NCBI GenBank assembly: GCA_016789955.1
Contig: JAEUPB010000078.1
Coordinates: forward strand, 1 to 57,350
Length of the DNA stretch: 57,350 nucleotides
Source: Rubrivivax sp.
Lineage (GTDB): Bacteria > Pseudomonadota > Gammaproteobacteria > Burkholderiales > Burkholderiaceae_C
Direction: 5' to 3'
Shown here piece after piece: positions 35,389 through 45,622 of the stretch. Within the stretch, counting starts at the first letter, position 1, and the number at the start of each line of letters is the position of its first letter. Both the position numbers and the translations under genes were made by a program. The notes under the pieces are model-generated. The model ran no database searches, was not told the origin of the DNA, and saw only the letters and a list, made by a program, of their open reading frames with translations.

Positions 35389-36552
35389 TCAGGGCCGGGC
35401 GCCGAACTCGGCGGACTCGCGGGTCCAGGCGCGCGCCTGGCCGCTGAGCGTGAGGCCCAGGCCGGGCCGCGTGGGCACGACGATGCGGCCGCGGTCGATG
35501 GCCAGCCGTTCCTCGAACAGCGGCTCGAGCCAGTCGAAGTGCTCGATCCACGGCTCGCTGGGGTAGGCGGCGGCCAGGTGCACGTGCAGTTCCATCGCGA
35601 AGTGGGGCGCCAGCATCAGCCCGGCGTGCTCGGCCTGCGCGGCGATCTTCAGGAAGGGCGTGATGCCGCCGACGCGCGGCGCATCGGGCATCAGCCAGTC
35701 GGCGGCGCGGTGGCGGATGAGATCGCCATGCTCGGCCACGCTGGTGAGCATCTCGCCGGTGGCGATGGGCGTGTCGAAGGCGGCGGCCAATGCGGCGTGG
35801 CCTTCGTGGTCGTAGGCGTCCAGCGGCTCTTCGATCCACACGAGGTTCATCGGCTCGAAGGTGCGGCACATGCGCTGCGCCGTCGGGCGGTCCCACTGCT
35901 GGTTGGCGTCGACCATCAGCGCCACGCCATCGCCCAGCTTCTCGCGCACGGCCTGCACGCGACGGAGGTCCAGTGCACGGTCGGGCTGGCCGACCTTCAG
36001 CTTGATGCCGCCGATGCCGCGCTCGACCGACGCCGCGGCGTTCTCCAGCAACTGCGGCAGGGGCGTGTGCAGGAAGCCGCCCGAGGTGTTGTAGCAGGCC
36101 ACCGACTCGCGGTGCGCGCCCAGCAGCTTGGCCAGCGAGAGATTCGCGCGGCGCGCCTTCAGGTCCCACAGCGCCACGTCGAAGGCGCCGATCGCCTGCG
36201 TGGCCAGGCCGCTGCGCCCCACCGAGGCGCCGGCCCAGCACAGCCTGGTCCACAGCCGCGCGATGTCGCTCGGGTCCTCGCCGATCAGCACCGGTGCCAC
36301 TTCGCAGGCGTGGGCGTACTGCCCGGGGCCGCCCGCGCGCTTCGAGTAGCTGAAGCCCAGGCCCTCGTGGCCCTGCTCGGTGCGCACCTCGGCGAACAGC
36401 ATCGCCACTTCGGTCATCGGCTTCTGCCGGCCGGTGAGCACCTTGGCGTCGCTGATCGGCGTGGCCAGCGGCAGCGCGCAGGCCGAGAGGCGGATGCTGC
36501 GGATGCGGTCGCCGGCGGGGCCTGCCGATGGAACAAGTGATAACGTTGTCAT
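35389..36552 (-). CDS. L-talarate/galactarate dehydratase
   Basis: A 387-residue mandelate-racemase-type enolase-superfamily enzyme. It closely resembles the Salmonella talarate/galactarate dehydratase: [61 protein letters not shown]. The general bases are the two Lys of GIKLKVGQ and the His in [12 protein letters not shown]. Metal ligands are Asp in LMVDANQQW, Glu in WIEEPLDAY and Glu in ATGEMLTS. It makes 5-dehydro-4-deoxy-hexarate from galactarate or L-talarate, overlapping in function with GarD. The start ATG at 36552 lies in the promoter-proximal operator. It heads the nine-gene minus-strand operon. Confidence 0.93.
   Translation of the reverse strand: MTTLSLVPSAGPAGDRIRSIRLSACALPLATPISDAKVLTGRQKPMTEVAMLFAEVRTEQGHEGLGFSYSKRAGGPGQYAHACEVAPVLIGEDPSDIARLWTRLCWAGASVGRSGLATQAIGAFDVALWDLKARRANLSLAKLLGAHRESVACYNTSGGFLHTPLPQLLENAAASVERGIGGIKLKVGQPDRALDLRRVQAVREKLGDGVALMVDANQQWDRPTAQRMCRTFEPMNLVWIEEPLDAYDHEGHAALAAAFDTPIATGEMLTSVAEHGDLIRHRAADWLMPDAPRVGGITPFLKIAAQAEHAGLMLAPHFAMELHVHLAAAYPSEPWIEHFDWLEPLFEERLAIDRGRIVVPTRPGLGLTLSGQARAWTRESAEFGARP
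36538..36551. promoter_or_regulatory. LacI-family operator O1
   Basis: TGATAACGTTGTCA is a near-perfect palindrome centred on CG, as expected for LacI/GalR-type operators. It overlaps the ATG of the talarate/galactarate dehydratase gene, so a bound repressor would block initiation of the catabolic operon. A near-identical copy lies 79 bp away. Confidence 0.75.
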
Positions 36553-36616
36553 CTCTGATGCGCGACGTGCGCTTCCGATCTGTGAAATGCGACGTGCTGA
36601 TTCGATGCGTCAAATA

Positions 36617-36630
36617 TGGTAACGTTGTCA
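36617..36630. promoter_or_regulatory. LacI-family operator O2
   Basis: TGGTAACGTTGTCA differs from the first operator at one position and has the same orientation. It abuts a TTGACG -35-like element on the minus strand (36608-36613). With GCATTT at 36585-36590, that element would form the catabolic promoter with a 17-bp spacer. It also lies about 50 bp before the lacI-type gene start, allowing autoregulation. Confidence 0.75.
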
Positions 36631-36681
36631 TGCGCGTCGTCAAGGCAGCGCTCCGATGCTGCCGCTCCCACGTCCCATTCC

Positions 36682-37683
36682 ATGAGACCCGCCGCCCCCC
36701 AGTCCGTGACGCTGCACGACGTCGCTCGCGAGGCCGGCGTGTCGCTGATCACCGCGTCGCGCGCGCTGAGCAATCCGGCGGTGGTGTCCAAGGCCACCAT
36801 CGAGCGCGTGCAGCGAGCGGTGGAAGCCACCGGCTACGTGCCCAACCGGCTGGCCGGCGGACTGAAGTCCAAGCGCAGCATGACGGTGGCGGCGCTGGTG
36901 CCCGTGATCTCGGTGCCGCAGTTCCTGCCCACCGTGCAGACGCTCACCGAGACGCTGGATGCCGCCGGCTACCAGCTCATCCTCGGGCAGACCGGCTACG
37001 ACCGGGCGCGAGAACGTGCGCTGCTGGAGACCATGGTCGGCCGGCGGGTCGACGCCATCGTCGTGGCCGGGCTGCTGGAGCCGCAGGGCTGGGCCGAACG
37101 GCTGCGGCGGCTGCACATCCCGGTGGTCGAGACCTGGGACCTCACCGACCGCCCGGTGGACCTGCTGGTCGGCTTCTCGCACCTGAAGGCGGGCAGCGCG
37201 GTGGCGGGCTACTTCCTGGCGCGCGGCTGGCGGCACGTGGGCGTGGCCACTGCCGACGACCAGCGCGCGATGCAGCGGCACGCCGGCTTCGCGTCGGCGG
37301 TCGGCCGCAGCGTGCCCACCGCCATCGTGAAGGCGCCGAGCACGGTGCGTGCCGGCCGTACCGCGCTGGCCGAGCTGCTGCGGCAGGACCCGGCGCTCGA
37401 GGCCGTGCACTGCAGCTCCGACGCGCTGGCGGCCGGCGTGCTGATCGAGGCCCGCACGCGCTGCATCGCGGTGCCGCAGCAACTGGCGGTATGCGGCTTC
37501 GGCGATGCCGACTTCGCGGAGTGCCAGGAACCGTCGCTGACCACGGTGCGCATCGCCGGTGCCGACATCGGCCGCCGCGCCGCCGAGATGGTCATCGCCC
37601 GCGGTCAGGGCCGCGAGGTGGCCGAACGCATCGTCGACGTGGGGTTCTCGATCGTCGAGCGAGGGTCGACCGCGAGTCGCTAG
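36682..37683 (+). CDS. LacI/GalR-family regulator of the hexarate operon
   Basis: A 333-residue LacI-type regulator. The N-terminal HTH (residues 9-55) is [20 protein letters not shown] and [16 protein letters not shown], with the hinge [13 protein letters not shown]. The periplasmic-binding-like sugar domain follows ([15 protein letters not shown] to the C-terminus). It is divergent from the hexarate catabolic operon, and the two shared-promoter palindromes are its likely operators. The inducer is probably an aldarate such as galactarate or glucarate (inference). The ATG at 36682 is chosen since the HTH begins eight residues later. It converges with the hemerythrin gene with no intervening base. 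Confidence 0.93.
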   Translation: MRPAAPQSVTLHDVAREAGVSLITASRALSNPAVVSKATIERVQRAVEATGYVPNRLAGGLKSKRSMTVAALVPVISVPQFLPTVQTLTETLDAAGYQLILGQTGYDRARERALLETMVGRRVDAIVVAGLLEPQGWAERLRRLHIPVVETWDLTDRPVDLLVGFSHLKAGSAVAGYFLARGWRHVGVATADDQRAMQRHAGFASAVGRSVPTAIVKAPSTVRAGRTALAELLRQDPALEAVHCSSDALAAGVLIEARTRCIAVPQQLAVCGFGDADFAECQEPSLTTVRIAGADIGRRAAEMVIARGQGREVAERIVDVGFSIVERGSTASR

Positions 37684-38145
37684 CTAGTTGCGTTCGGCCC
37701 GCACCGGCTTGTGGAACACGACGGGGCGGCCACCGTATTGCCGCTTGCACAGCCACGCGGCGAGCGCCGAGTCGAGGTAGTCGGCGTGCCCGGGCAACCA
37801 GCGGCCGAGCTCGGCCACGAACCCGGACGCGTGCGCGAGATCGCCCTGCCGGGCGCGCGCCAGGATCTCGGTGGAGGAGGCGAGCACGGCCGCGTGCTCC
37901 TGCATGTGGCAGTCACGGGGCGGGAAGTCGGTCTCGGTCATCCACCGGTCCTCCGCCTCGAAGTGCTTCCTCAGGTGCGCATCGATCTGCTCGAGCAGTG
38001 CCGGCCACTGGCCCTCGGGCGTCATGTCGGCACGGGCCAGCAGCGCCTCGAATTCCGCGTGGATGTCGTCGATCGGCGCGTAGCCGAGCACGCCGACGGT
38101 TCGGGCAGGGCCTGGTGCCTCAGGATCCCGGGCGCGGTCGTTCAT
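37684..38145 (-). CDS. hemerythrin-domain protein
   Basis: A 153-residue single-domain bacteriohemerythrin-like protein. Candidate di-iron ligands are His in IDDIHAEF, His and Glu in HLRKHFEAEDRWM, two His in CHMQEHAAVL, and His plus Asp in LPGHADYLD. This matches the H-H-E-H-H-H-D ligand series of O2-binding hemerythrins. It could store or sense O2 or NO. No signalling domain is fused to it. It is 7 bp downstream of the unknown 464-residue gene on the same strand, so it may be co-transcribed with the patatin/chaperone genes. Confidence 0.88.
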   Translation of the reverse strand: MNDRARDPEAPGPARTVGVLGYAPIDDIHAEFEALLARADMTPEGQWPALLEQIDAHLRKHFEAEDRWMTETDFPPRDCHMQEHAAVLASSTEILARARQGDLAHASGFVAELGRWLPGHADYLDSALAAWLCKRQYGGRPVVFHKPVRAERN

Positions 38146-38152
38146 CGCGGGT

Positions 38153-39547
38153 TCAGACGATCTTCGAGGCCAGCGTCTGCAGCGACGCCGACAGCGTCGC
38201 GCGCACCGCCACCGGCACGAACGGGTTGCCGTCGAGCTCCTGCACCAGCGGGTCGCTGTCGAGGTAGCCGCGGTAGCGGGCGATGATGTCGCGGGCGCGG
38301 TCGTGGTGCTGCGCCTTGGCGGCGGGGTCAGGGGCGTTCAGCGCGTCGTCGAGCGCGTCCTGCAGCGACTCGTCGAACAGCTCGAGCACGGTGTCGAGCT
38401 TGCGCACGCCCTTGGACAGCTCAGGCACCTCGATGCCCTGGTACTCCGCGACGATGGCCTGTTCGAGCTTCTGCAGCTCGGCCTGCACCTTCTTGCGCGT
38501 GGCCCCCCAGGCCAGGCGCGACTGCGTGTAGACCACCGCGGGTGCGAGCTGGCGGGGTGGCTGCGCGGCGGCGGCCGGGGCTGCCGTTGCGGCGGGAGTC
38601 GCCAGCAGCTCCTCCAGCTCGTCGAGCAGCGCCTGCGCGGCCACGAAGTCGCGGCCGCGCGCCGCCGTGCCGGCTTCCGAGGCCTTGAGCTTGGCGTCGC
38701 CGGCCGCCGGGTGGCCGGCCGTGGCGGCGGCCTTGATCTTCGGCAGCAGCGCCGCCAGCCGGGCGTTGAAGGCCGGGCCGCCGTCGGGCGCGGGCGCGGT
38801 CTCGGCAGCCGGCGCATCGGCCGGGGCCGCTGCCGCGGCACCGGCGTCGCCCGCAGGCTGAGCCCCGCCATCCTCGCCATCCTCGTCCTCGGCGCCGTCG
38901 GCACCCCGCACGCGCACCTTCATGCGCAGCTCGGTCTGCGCCAGCAGCGCCGCGGCGATCTTCCTGGCCAGGCCCGCGGCCTCGGTGTCCACCACGAAGG
39001 TCAGCGCGTTGCGCTCGAAGACGCAGTGGCCCGTGATGTACTTCGGCGTGCCGCCGCCGAGGAACTCCGAGAGCAGCTTGCGGCGCGTGGTGGCGATGGG
39101 CTTGCGCTGCAGCAGCACCGCGGCGGCCTTGCCGACGGTGCCGATCAGCGCCGGCAGCTGCAACTGGCCCTTGCGCACCTCGCGCAGCAGCGGGATCAGC
39201 TTGGTCGTCAGCAGCGCGGGCGACTCCTCCTCGTCGCCCGAGTCGGCGGCCGTCTTCTGCGCGCTGCGCGTCTCCAGCAGCAGCGTGTCGGCCTCGGCCA
39301 GCATCGCATCGATGCGGTCGGCGACCTCGCGGGCTTCCTTCGGCGGCAACGGAGGCTTGCGCTTCGAGGTGGCCGCCTGCAGCTTGCGCAGCTGCTGCGA
39401 GACCTCGTCGATGGCCGCCGCGAGCGCGTCGTGCCTGGCCTCGTCGGTCTTGTCGAGCCTGCCGAGCGCCTTCAGCAGCGCGTCGTCATCCAGCTCGCGC
39501 TTCTTCGCGAAGGCGTTCCATGCGGCGGTGGTGAGCTTGTCGGCCAT
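38153..39547 (-). CDS. unrecognised Ala-rich protein of the patatin/chaperone gene set
   Basis: A 464-residue protein I do not recognise. The ATG at 39547 has GAGGAGCAACACC upstream; the longer open frame is antisense-like sequence inside the chaperone gene. The N-terminal 110 residues are highly charged and predicted helical (DEARHDALAAAIDEVSQQLR, REVADRIDAMLAEADTLL). A compact central segment contains KYITGHCVFERNALTFVVD. Residues of about 215-265 form an Ala/Pro/Gly/Asp low-complexity linker. The C-terminal third is again helical. No signal peptide or membrane segment is present. It lies 38 bp after the CesT-like chaperone gene and could be a second secreted substrate or an accessory protein. 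Confidence 0.75.
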   Translation of the reverse strand: MADKLTTAAWNAFAKKRELDDDALLKALGRLDKTDEARHDALAAAIDEVSQQLRKLQAATSKRKPPLPPKEAREVADRIDAMLAEADTLLLETRSAQKTAADSGDEEESPALLTTKLIPLLREVRKGQLQLPALIGTVGKAAAVLLQRKPIATTRRKLLSEFLGGGTPKYITGHCVFERNALTFVVDTEAAGLARKIAAALLAQTELRMKVRVRGADGAEDEDGEDGGAQPAGDAGAAAAAPADAPAAETAPAPDGGPAFNARLAALLPKIKAAATAGHPAAGDAKLKASEAGTAARGRDFVAAQALLDELEELLATPAATAAPAAAAQPPRQLAPAVVYTQSRLAWGATRKKVQAELQKLEQAIVAEYQGIEVPELSKGVRKLDTVLELFDESLQDALDDALNAPDPAAKAQHHDRARDIIARYRGYLDSDPLVQELDGNPFVPVAVRATLSASLQTLASKIV

Positions 39548-39585
39548 GGTGTTGCTCCTCGTCGGGATGCGGGTCTCGGAGGGCG

Positions 39586-39975
39586 TCAGCCGACCAGTTC
39601 GTCGCGGATCAGGCGGCTTTCCTGGCCGAGCGCGTCGATCAGCGCGGCCAGGCTCCTGCCGTCCAGGCTGCCGATCGGCACGCGGCCCCAGATCACGACC
39701 ATGCCCGCGGCGTCGCAGGCGACGCGGAAGGGGGCCAGCGGGCTGTCGTGGAAGTTGCGGCGCATCAGCCACAGCATGATGCCGTAGTCGGGCTCGGCGG
39801 GCAGCGGCACGATCGGCGCCACCAGCATCAGCGTGTAGGCGTCCTCCGCGAACAGGATCACCGGCGTGTCGTCGCCGATCGACAGCTCGACGCTGCCGTC
39901 GTCGTCGGCCGGCAGCGAGGCGACGCCCAGCGTCTTCGCCAGGTCGTCGTACAGGGTCTGCGTGCTCTTGAACAT
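39586..39975 (-). CDS. CesT-like type III secretion chaperone
   Basis: A 129-residue acidic protein with the pattern of class I type III secretion chaperones (CesT/Tir family). The N-terminal helix is LYDDLAKTLGVASLP. Alternating strands follow (GSVELSIGDDTPVILFAED, YTLMLVAPIVPLP), then the interface helix YGIMLWLMRRNFHDSPLA, strands FRVACDAAGMVVIWGRVP, and a C-terminal helix. Such chaperones dimerise and bind the N-terminal region of one effector. The gene starts 10 bp after the stop of the ExoU-like patatin gene, as spcU accompanies exoU. The assignment is by pattern, not search. Confidence 0.7.
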   Translation of the reverse strand: MFKSTQTLYDDLAKTLGVASLPADDDGSVELSIGDDTPVILFAEDAYTLMLVAPIVPLPAEPDYGIMLWLMRRNFHDSPLAPFRVACDAAGMVVIWGRVPIGSLDGRSLAALIDALGQESRLIRDELVG

Positions 39976-39985
39976 GACGGCTTTC

Positions 39986-42187
39986 TCAATGCATCAGGCG
40001 GCGTTCGAGCTGCTCCGCGAACTCGTGGTGGCCACGCCGGGGCAGGCGGTGGTCGGGCTTGTCCTTGAAGTGCGCGATGGCGATCTTCAGCGCACCGTTC
40101 ACGTCGTCGGGCTCCACGGCGCCGCGCAGCAGCCCTTCGACGATCAGCAGCGTCTCGATGCCCGCGCCGCCGTTGGCCTCGGTCTTCATCTTCGGGTAGA
40201 CGATCTGCTTGAGGATGTTCTCGGCGTGGTCGCGCGTGCGCACGGTGTCGGCCACGGCGTACGAGGCGTCCATCGCCGGGCTGCGGCGGCCGCCCTTGCG
40301 GGCCGTCTCGAGCACGCCGTCCAGCTCGGGCCGCTTGTTCACCTCCCGCGCCACGTAGCCGAGGAAGTCGACGTCGTCGCCGGCCAGGCGGTCGAACTCG
40401 GCCAGCGCCATCGACGCGTCCTGGTTCTGCAGCACGCGGTCCATGCGGCTGTCGGCCTTCGCGCGCTCTGCCTTCACGGCGGCCAGCAGCTTGCCGATCA
40501 TCTCGGCCACGCGCTCGCGGAACTCCACCGCCTCGGCCGCACCCTCGTAGCCGCCCGCGGCCAGCGCCTTCAGCTCCGGCAGGCCGATCGAGACGAACAT
40601 CTGCGCGTCGGAGGCGAATTCGCGGCTCTTGTCCTGCTTCTCGCGTTCGATGTGCGCCTGCGTCGCGGCCTCGGTCTTGGCCTGGTACTTCAGCTTCGCT
40701 TCCTTCGAGAGGCCGAAGTTCAGCGTGCCGCCGCGCATGTCGGCATCGGGGTCCTCCTTGCGCTTCCAAGGCTTGAGCAGCTGGCGCTGGTACCACTTCG
40801 CCTGCCTGGGCTCGATGGTCAGCGGCACCTCCACCACCTCCTCCGCGTGCTCGGTCATGTCGCGGTTCTTCGCGTACTCGGCGCCGGCATGCTCGGAGCC
40901 GACGAACCAGTCGACGGCCCCGGTCATCAGGCTCTTCTTGCCGATGGCCTTCTCCAGCAAGCCGGTGCCGCCCTGGCCGGGCGCCGTCAGCTCGCCCTGT
41001 TGCAAGCCCTTGCTGGTGCCGTCGGTGTCCTCGAACACGAAGGTCATGCCGCGGCCCTCGGGCAGCGGGTCGAGGTTGCGCTCGTTGCCGATGCTCGACG
41101 ACGTGGGCGTGTTGTTCATGACGCCGCCGTCGATGAAGCGCACCTTCAGGCCGCTGGCGAGCACGATGTCCACCGGCTTGAAGGCCGCCGGGAACGAGGC
41201 CGACGCATGCACCGCCAGCGCCACCTCCATCTCGGGCTCGCTGTCGGCGTCGAACACGTAGAGCTGCCCGGTGTCGTTGCGGTTCTCGAAGCCTTCCTGC
41301 GAGGCCGCGTCGATCGTGCCGACCTCCTCGAGGTAGGTACCGGTGATGACGACTTCCTTCACCGCCGGGATGTGCCTGGAGAGCTTGCGCAGGTCGCCGA
41401 ACGTGGGGCCGCGGCGGGCCAGGTTCTCCGCCACCGACGACACGTCTGCGTGCGGCTTCGCGCCCGAGCGCTCGCACTGCAGCACGTAGCCGTTGATGCG
41501 CTTGCGCAGCGTCTCGTCGAGCACCTGGCGCACGATGGTCTCCAGGCCTTCGCCCTTGAGCGGGTTGGCGGAGATGCGGCCGTCGCCGTCGCCGGTGACC
41601 TTGTCCTTCACCGAGCCGGCGAGGTTCTTCGTCGCGGCCCACAGCAGGCCGAGCGGGGTGCCGCCGCTGCCTTCCACGATCACGTCGGTGGTCGAGTCGG
41701 CATTCGCCACGGCCTTGAAGTCCTCGGCGGTGATGCCCGCGGCCACCAGCGCCGCCGTCATCGAGCCCACCGAGGCGCCGGCGATCTTCTTCGCGTCCTT
41801 CAGCACGCCGCTGTCCTGCAGCGCCTGGACGGCGCCCGGCAGCGCGGCGCCCTTGGCACCGCCGCCCGAGAACGTGATCTCGCGCACCGGCGGCGGCGGG
41901 GCGGTGTAGACCACGCCGCCGCCCGGCTTCCTCGCCACGCGCACCGTCTTGCCGCCCGGCGGCACGGCGTACGGCTCGGGCTTCAGCACCGGGGGCACGA
42001 CGATCGGCTCGCCCGACGCGGGGCGGCCCTGGGTGATCTTCACGCCGCCGCCGGTGGGGCGGGCCACGTCCTTCGGGACCGGCGCGGCCTGCACGGTCTT
42101 CGGGGGCTCGGCGGCCGGCGCCTTGCGCGGCACGCTGACCCCGAGCACGCGCCGCAGCCACTGGTCCTTGCTCAACGGATCCGGCAT
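39986..42187 (-). CDS. ExoU-like patatin phospholipase, candidate type III effector
   Basis: A 733-residue protein with a central patatin-like phospholipase A2 domain. The oxyanion loop is FSGGGAKGAALPGA (107-113 SGGGAKG), the nucleophile elbow is GASVG with Ser139, and the catalytic Asp353 is in RFIDGGVMNN. The positions of the dyad and the motif wording closely follow Pseudomonas ExoU (Ser142/Asp344). About 100 Pro-rich, unstructured residues precede the domain, as expected for a secretion/chaperone-binding region. There is no Sec signal. A long helical C-terminal half follows, where ExoU carries its ubiquitin- and membrane-binding parts. A CesT-like chaperone gene is immediately downstream. 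Delivery into eukaryotic or bacterial targets is inference. Confidence 0.85.
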   Translation of the reverse strand: MPDPLSKDQWLRRVLGVSVPRKAPAAEPPKTVQAAPVPKDVARPTGGGVKITQGRPASGEPIVVPPVLKPEPYAVPPGGKTVRVARKPGGGVVYTAPPPPVREITFSGGGAKGAALPGAVQALQDSGVLKDAKKIAGASVGSMTAALVAAGITAEDFKAVANADSTTDVIVEGSGGTPLGLLWAATKNLAGSVKDKVTGDGDGRISANPLKGEGLETIVRQVLDETLRKRINGYVLQCERSGAKPHADVSSVAENLARRGPTFGDLRKLSRHIPAVKEVVITGTYLEEVGTIDAASQEGFENRNDTGQLYVFDADSEPEMEVALAVHASASFPAAFKPVDIVLASGLKVRFIDGGVMNNTPTSSSIGNERNLDPLPEGRGMTFVFEDTDGTSKGLQQGELTAPGQGGTGLLEKAIGKKSLMTGAVDWFVGSEHAGAEYAKNRDMTEHAEEVVEVPLTIEPRQAKWYQRQLLKPWKRKEDPDADMRGGTLNFGLSKEAKLKYQAKTEAATQAHIEREKQDKSREFASDAQMFVSIGLPELKALAAGGYEGAAEAVEFRERVAEMIGKLLAAVKAERAKADSRMDRVLQNQDASMALAEFDRLAGDDVDFLGYVAREVNKRPELDGVLETARKGGRRSPAMDASYAVADTVRTRDHAENILKQIVYPKMKTEANGGAGIETLLIVEGLLRGAVEPDDVNGALKIAIAHFKDKPDHRLPRRGHHEFAEQLERRLMH

Positions 42188-42255
42188 CGATATCCCTCGT
42201 CCTGACTTCCGACTCGGTGGACTCGATTCTGTGACCGCTGCGGCGCGCCGGTTCC

Positions 42256-44180
42256 TCAGGATTCCCCGCTGAGGCGGATCGTGAACACCGCGCCGGCCGT
42301 GCCGTCTTCACGGTCCGCCGCACGCAGTTCGCCTTCGTAGCGCTCGACGATGGTGCGGCTGATCCACAGGCCCAGGCCGGTGCCGTCCTTCTTGCGCGTG
42401 ACGAAGGGCTTGAACAGCTCGGCCAGCAGCTCGGCACCCAGGCCCGGGCCGGTGTCGGTGACCGTGATCTCCACGCCGGCCTCGCCCACGTCGCGGCTGG
42501 CCAGCGTCAGCGTGCCGCCGCCCTCCATCGCGTGGATCGCGTTGACGAGCAGGTTCACCAGCACCTGCTGCAGCTCGTTGCGGTTGATCGCCGGCCGGTG
42601 CGTGGCGCGCAGCTCGCGCACCACCTCGATCTGCGAGCGGGCCAGCAGGTGCCCGGCCAGCAGCAGGCTGGCGTCGACCAGCGCCGTCACGTCCACAGCC
42701 TCCACGTAGCCGGCGTACTCGCGCGGCCGTGCGAACTGCAGCAGCTGCGTCACGATCAGCCGCATGCGCTCGACCTGCTCGTCGGCGATCTTCAGCTCGG
42801 CCCGCACCGGCGCCGCGGCCGGGCCGAGAGTCTCGCGCACGAGGTCGAGGTTGCCCTGGATCACCGCGATCGGGTTGTTGATCTCGTGCGCGATGCTGGC
42901 CGTGAGCTGCCCCACGGCGGCCAGCTTCTCGCTGTGCACCAGCTGCGACTGCGCCGCCTCCAGGTCGCGCGTGCGCTCGGCCACCTTCGCGTCGAGCTGC
43001 GCGTTGTGTTCCTCCAGCGCGCGGGCATGGCCGTCGACCTTGTCGAGCAGCTCGTCGAGGTGGCCGGCGAGCTGGCCGATCTCGTCGCTGCCGGCATGGC
43101 CGTCGCCCACGCGGGCGCTCCGGTCCCCGCCGCCCACGCGCTGCATCGTGGTGGCCATGCGCTCCAGCGGCGACGCGACCGTGCGCGCACCGCGCAGGCA
43201 GAGCCACGCGGCGCCGGCCATCGCGGCCACGAACAGCAGCGACAGCGCGGCCAGCGCGGTGTACTTCAGGCCGGTGAAAGGTGCTTCCGTGAAGCCGACG
43301 TAGAGCATGCCGACGCGGCGGCCGCTGCCGTCGATCACCGGCTCGTAGCCCGACACGTACCAGTCGTTCACGACGAACGCCCGCCCCAGCCACGTGCGGC
43401 CCGCGTCCAGCACCTCCTGCCGAACGCTGGCCGACACGCGGGTGCCGATCGCTCGCTGCTCCTGTTCGGCGCCGAACAAGCGCACGTTGGTGGAGATGCG
43501 CACGTCGTCGAGGAACAGCGTGGCCGTGCCGCGGCTGCCGTAGGGCAGCGATCCGTCGGGGTAGACGATGGCGTTGACGTGGTCGATGAAGGGCAGGTTG
43601 CGGTTCAGGAGCACGCCAGCCTGCAACTGGGCGATCGGTCGCCCCACCTCGTCGCGAACGACGCGGGTGGCGAGCAGCACCATGGCGCGGTCCTCGCGCT
43701 GTCGTTGCGTGGGCGCGGCGTTGCGCGTGGGCACGATCGCGACGCCCACGCGCTCGCGCAGCGGTGCTTCGAGCAGCGCCAACGCCGGGCCTTCGAGGAT
43801 CTCGACGCTCGTGAGGTCGGTGGCGTCGATGGCGGCCTGCCCCGGGCGACCGAGCAGGGTGAAGTCGAGCCTTTCGCGCTCGCGGAAGCGCTTGAGCAGC
43901 GCCTCGGTGCGTGCCGGATCGGCGGCGGCCAGCGCCGTGTGCAGCGCCTGCGAATCGGCCACCGCGGTGGCGCTGGCGCCCACCTCGGCCAGCGTGCGAT
44001 CGAAGTAGCCGTGCGCCACGGCCAGGTCGCTGCGCACCTTGGTGATCAAGAGCCGGTCGAAGGCGTCGTCGATCCAGATCCACAGCGTCACGCCCAGCAG
44101 CGGCAGCACCAGCGCCATCGGCATCAGCACCAGTGCCAGCAGCTTCTGGCGGATCGGCAACCGCGCGAACCAGGCGCGGA

Positions 44181-44184
<4 letters not shown>
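42256..44184 (-). CDS. membrane sensor histidine kinase
   Basis: A 642-residue sensor kinase starting at a GTG that overlaps the stop of the upstream regulator gene (GTGA). A transmembrane helix near residues 14-37 and another near 318-340 flank a periplasmic sensor domain of about 280 residues (Cache-like, ending FVVNDWYVSGYEPVIDGSG). A HAMP segment and coiled coil follow, then the HisKA box with phospho-acceptor His433 in ASIAHEINNP. The HATPase domain has N (LVNLLVNAIHAM), G1 DTGPGLG and G2 GTGLGLWIS boxes. It pairs with the NtrC-like regulator. The ligand could be formate or a related metabolite, given the divergent formate dehydrogenase (inference). Confidence 0.93.
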
Positions 44185-45557
<1,373 letters not shown>

Positions 45558-45622
45558 GGGGCGCGATGATGCACGGCGCCGGATTCGGCAGCAGGGTCGG
45601 TGTCCTGCGGTACGCTTGCCCG

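Noticed and set aside
45558-45622. Possible sigma-54 (-24/-12) promoter before the NAD-dependent formate dehydrogenase
   Set aside because: The best candidate (TGCGGTACGCTTGC) has the wrong spacing and lacks the GG core; the adjacent NtrC-like regulator lacks GAFTGA too.
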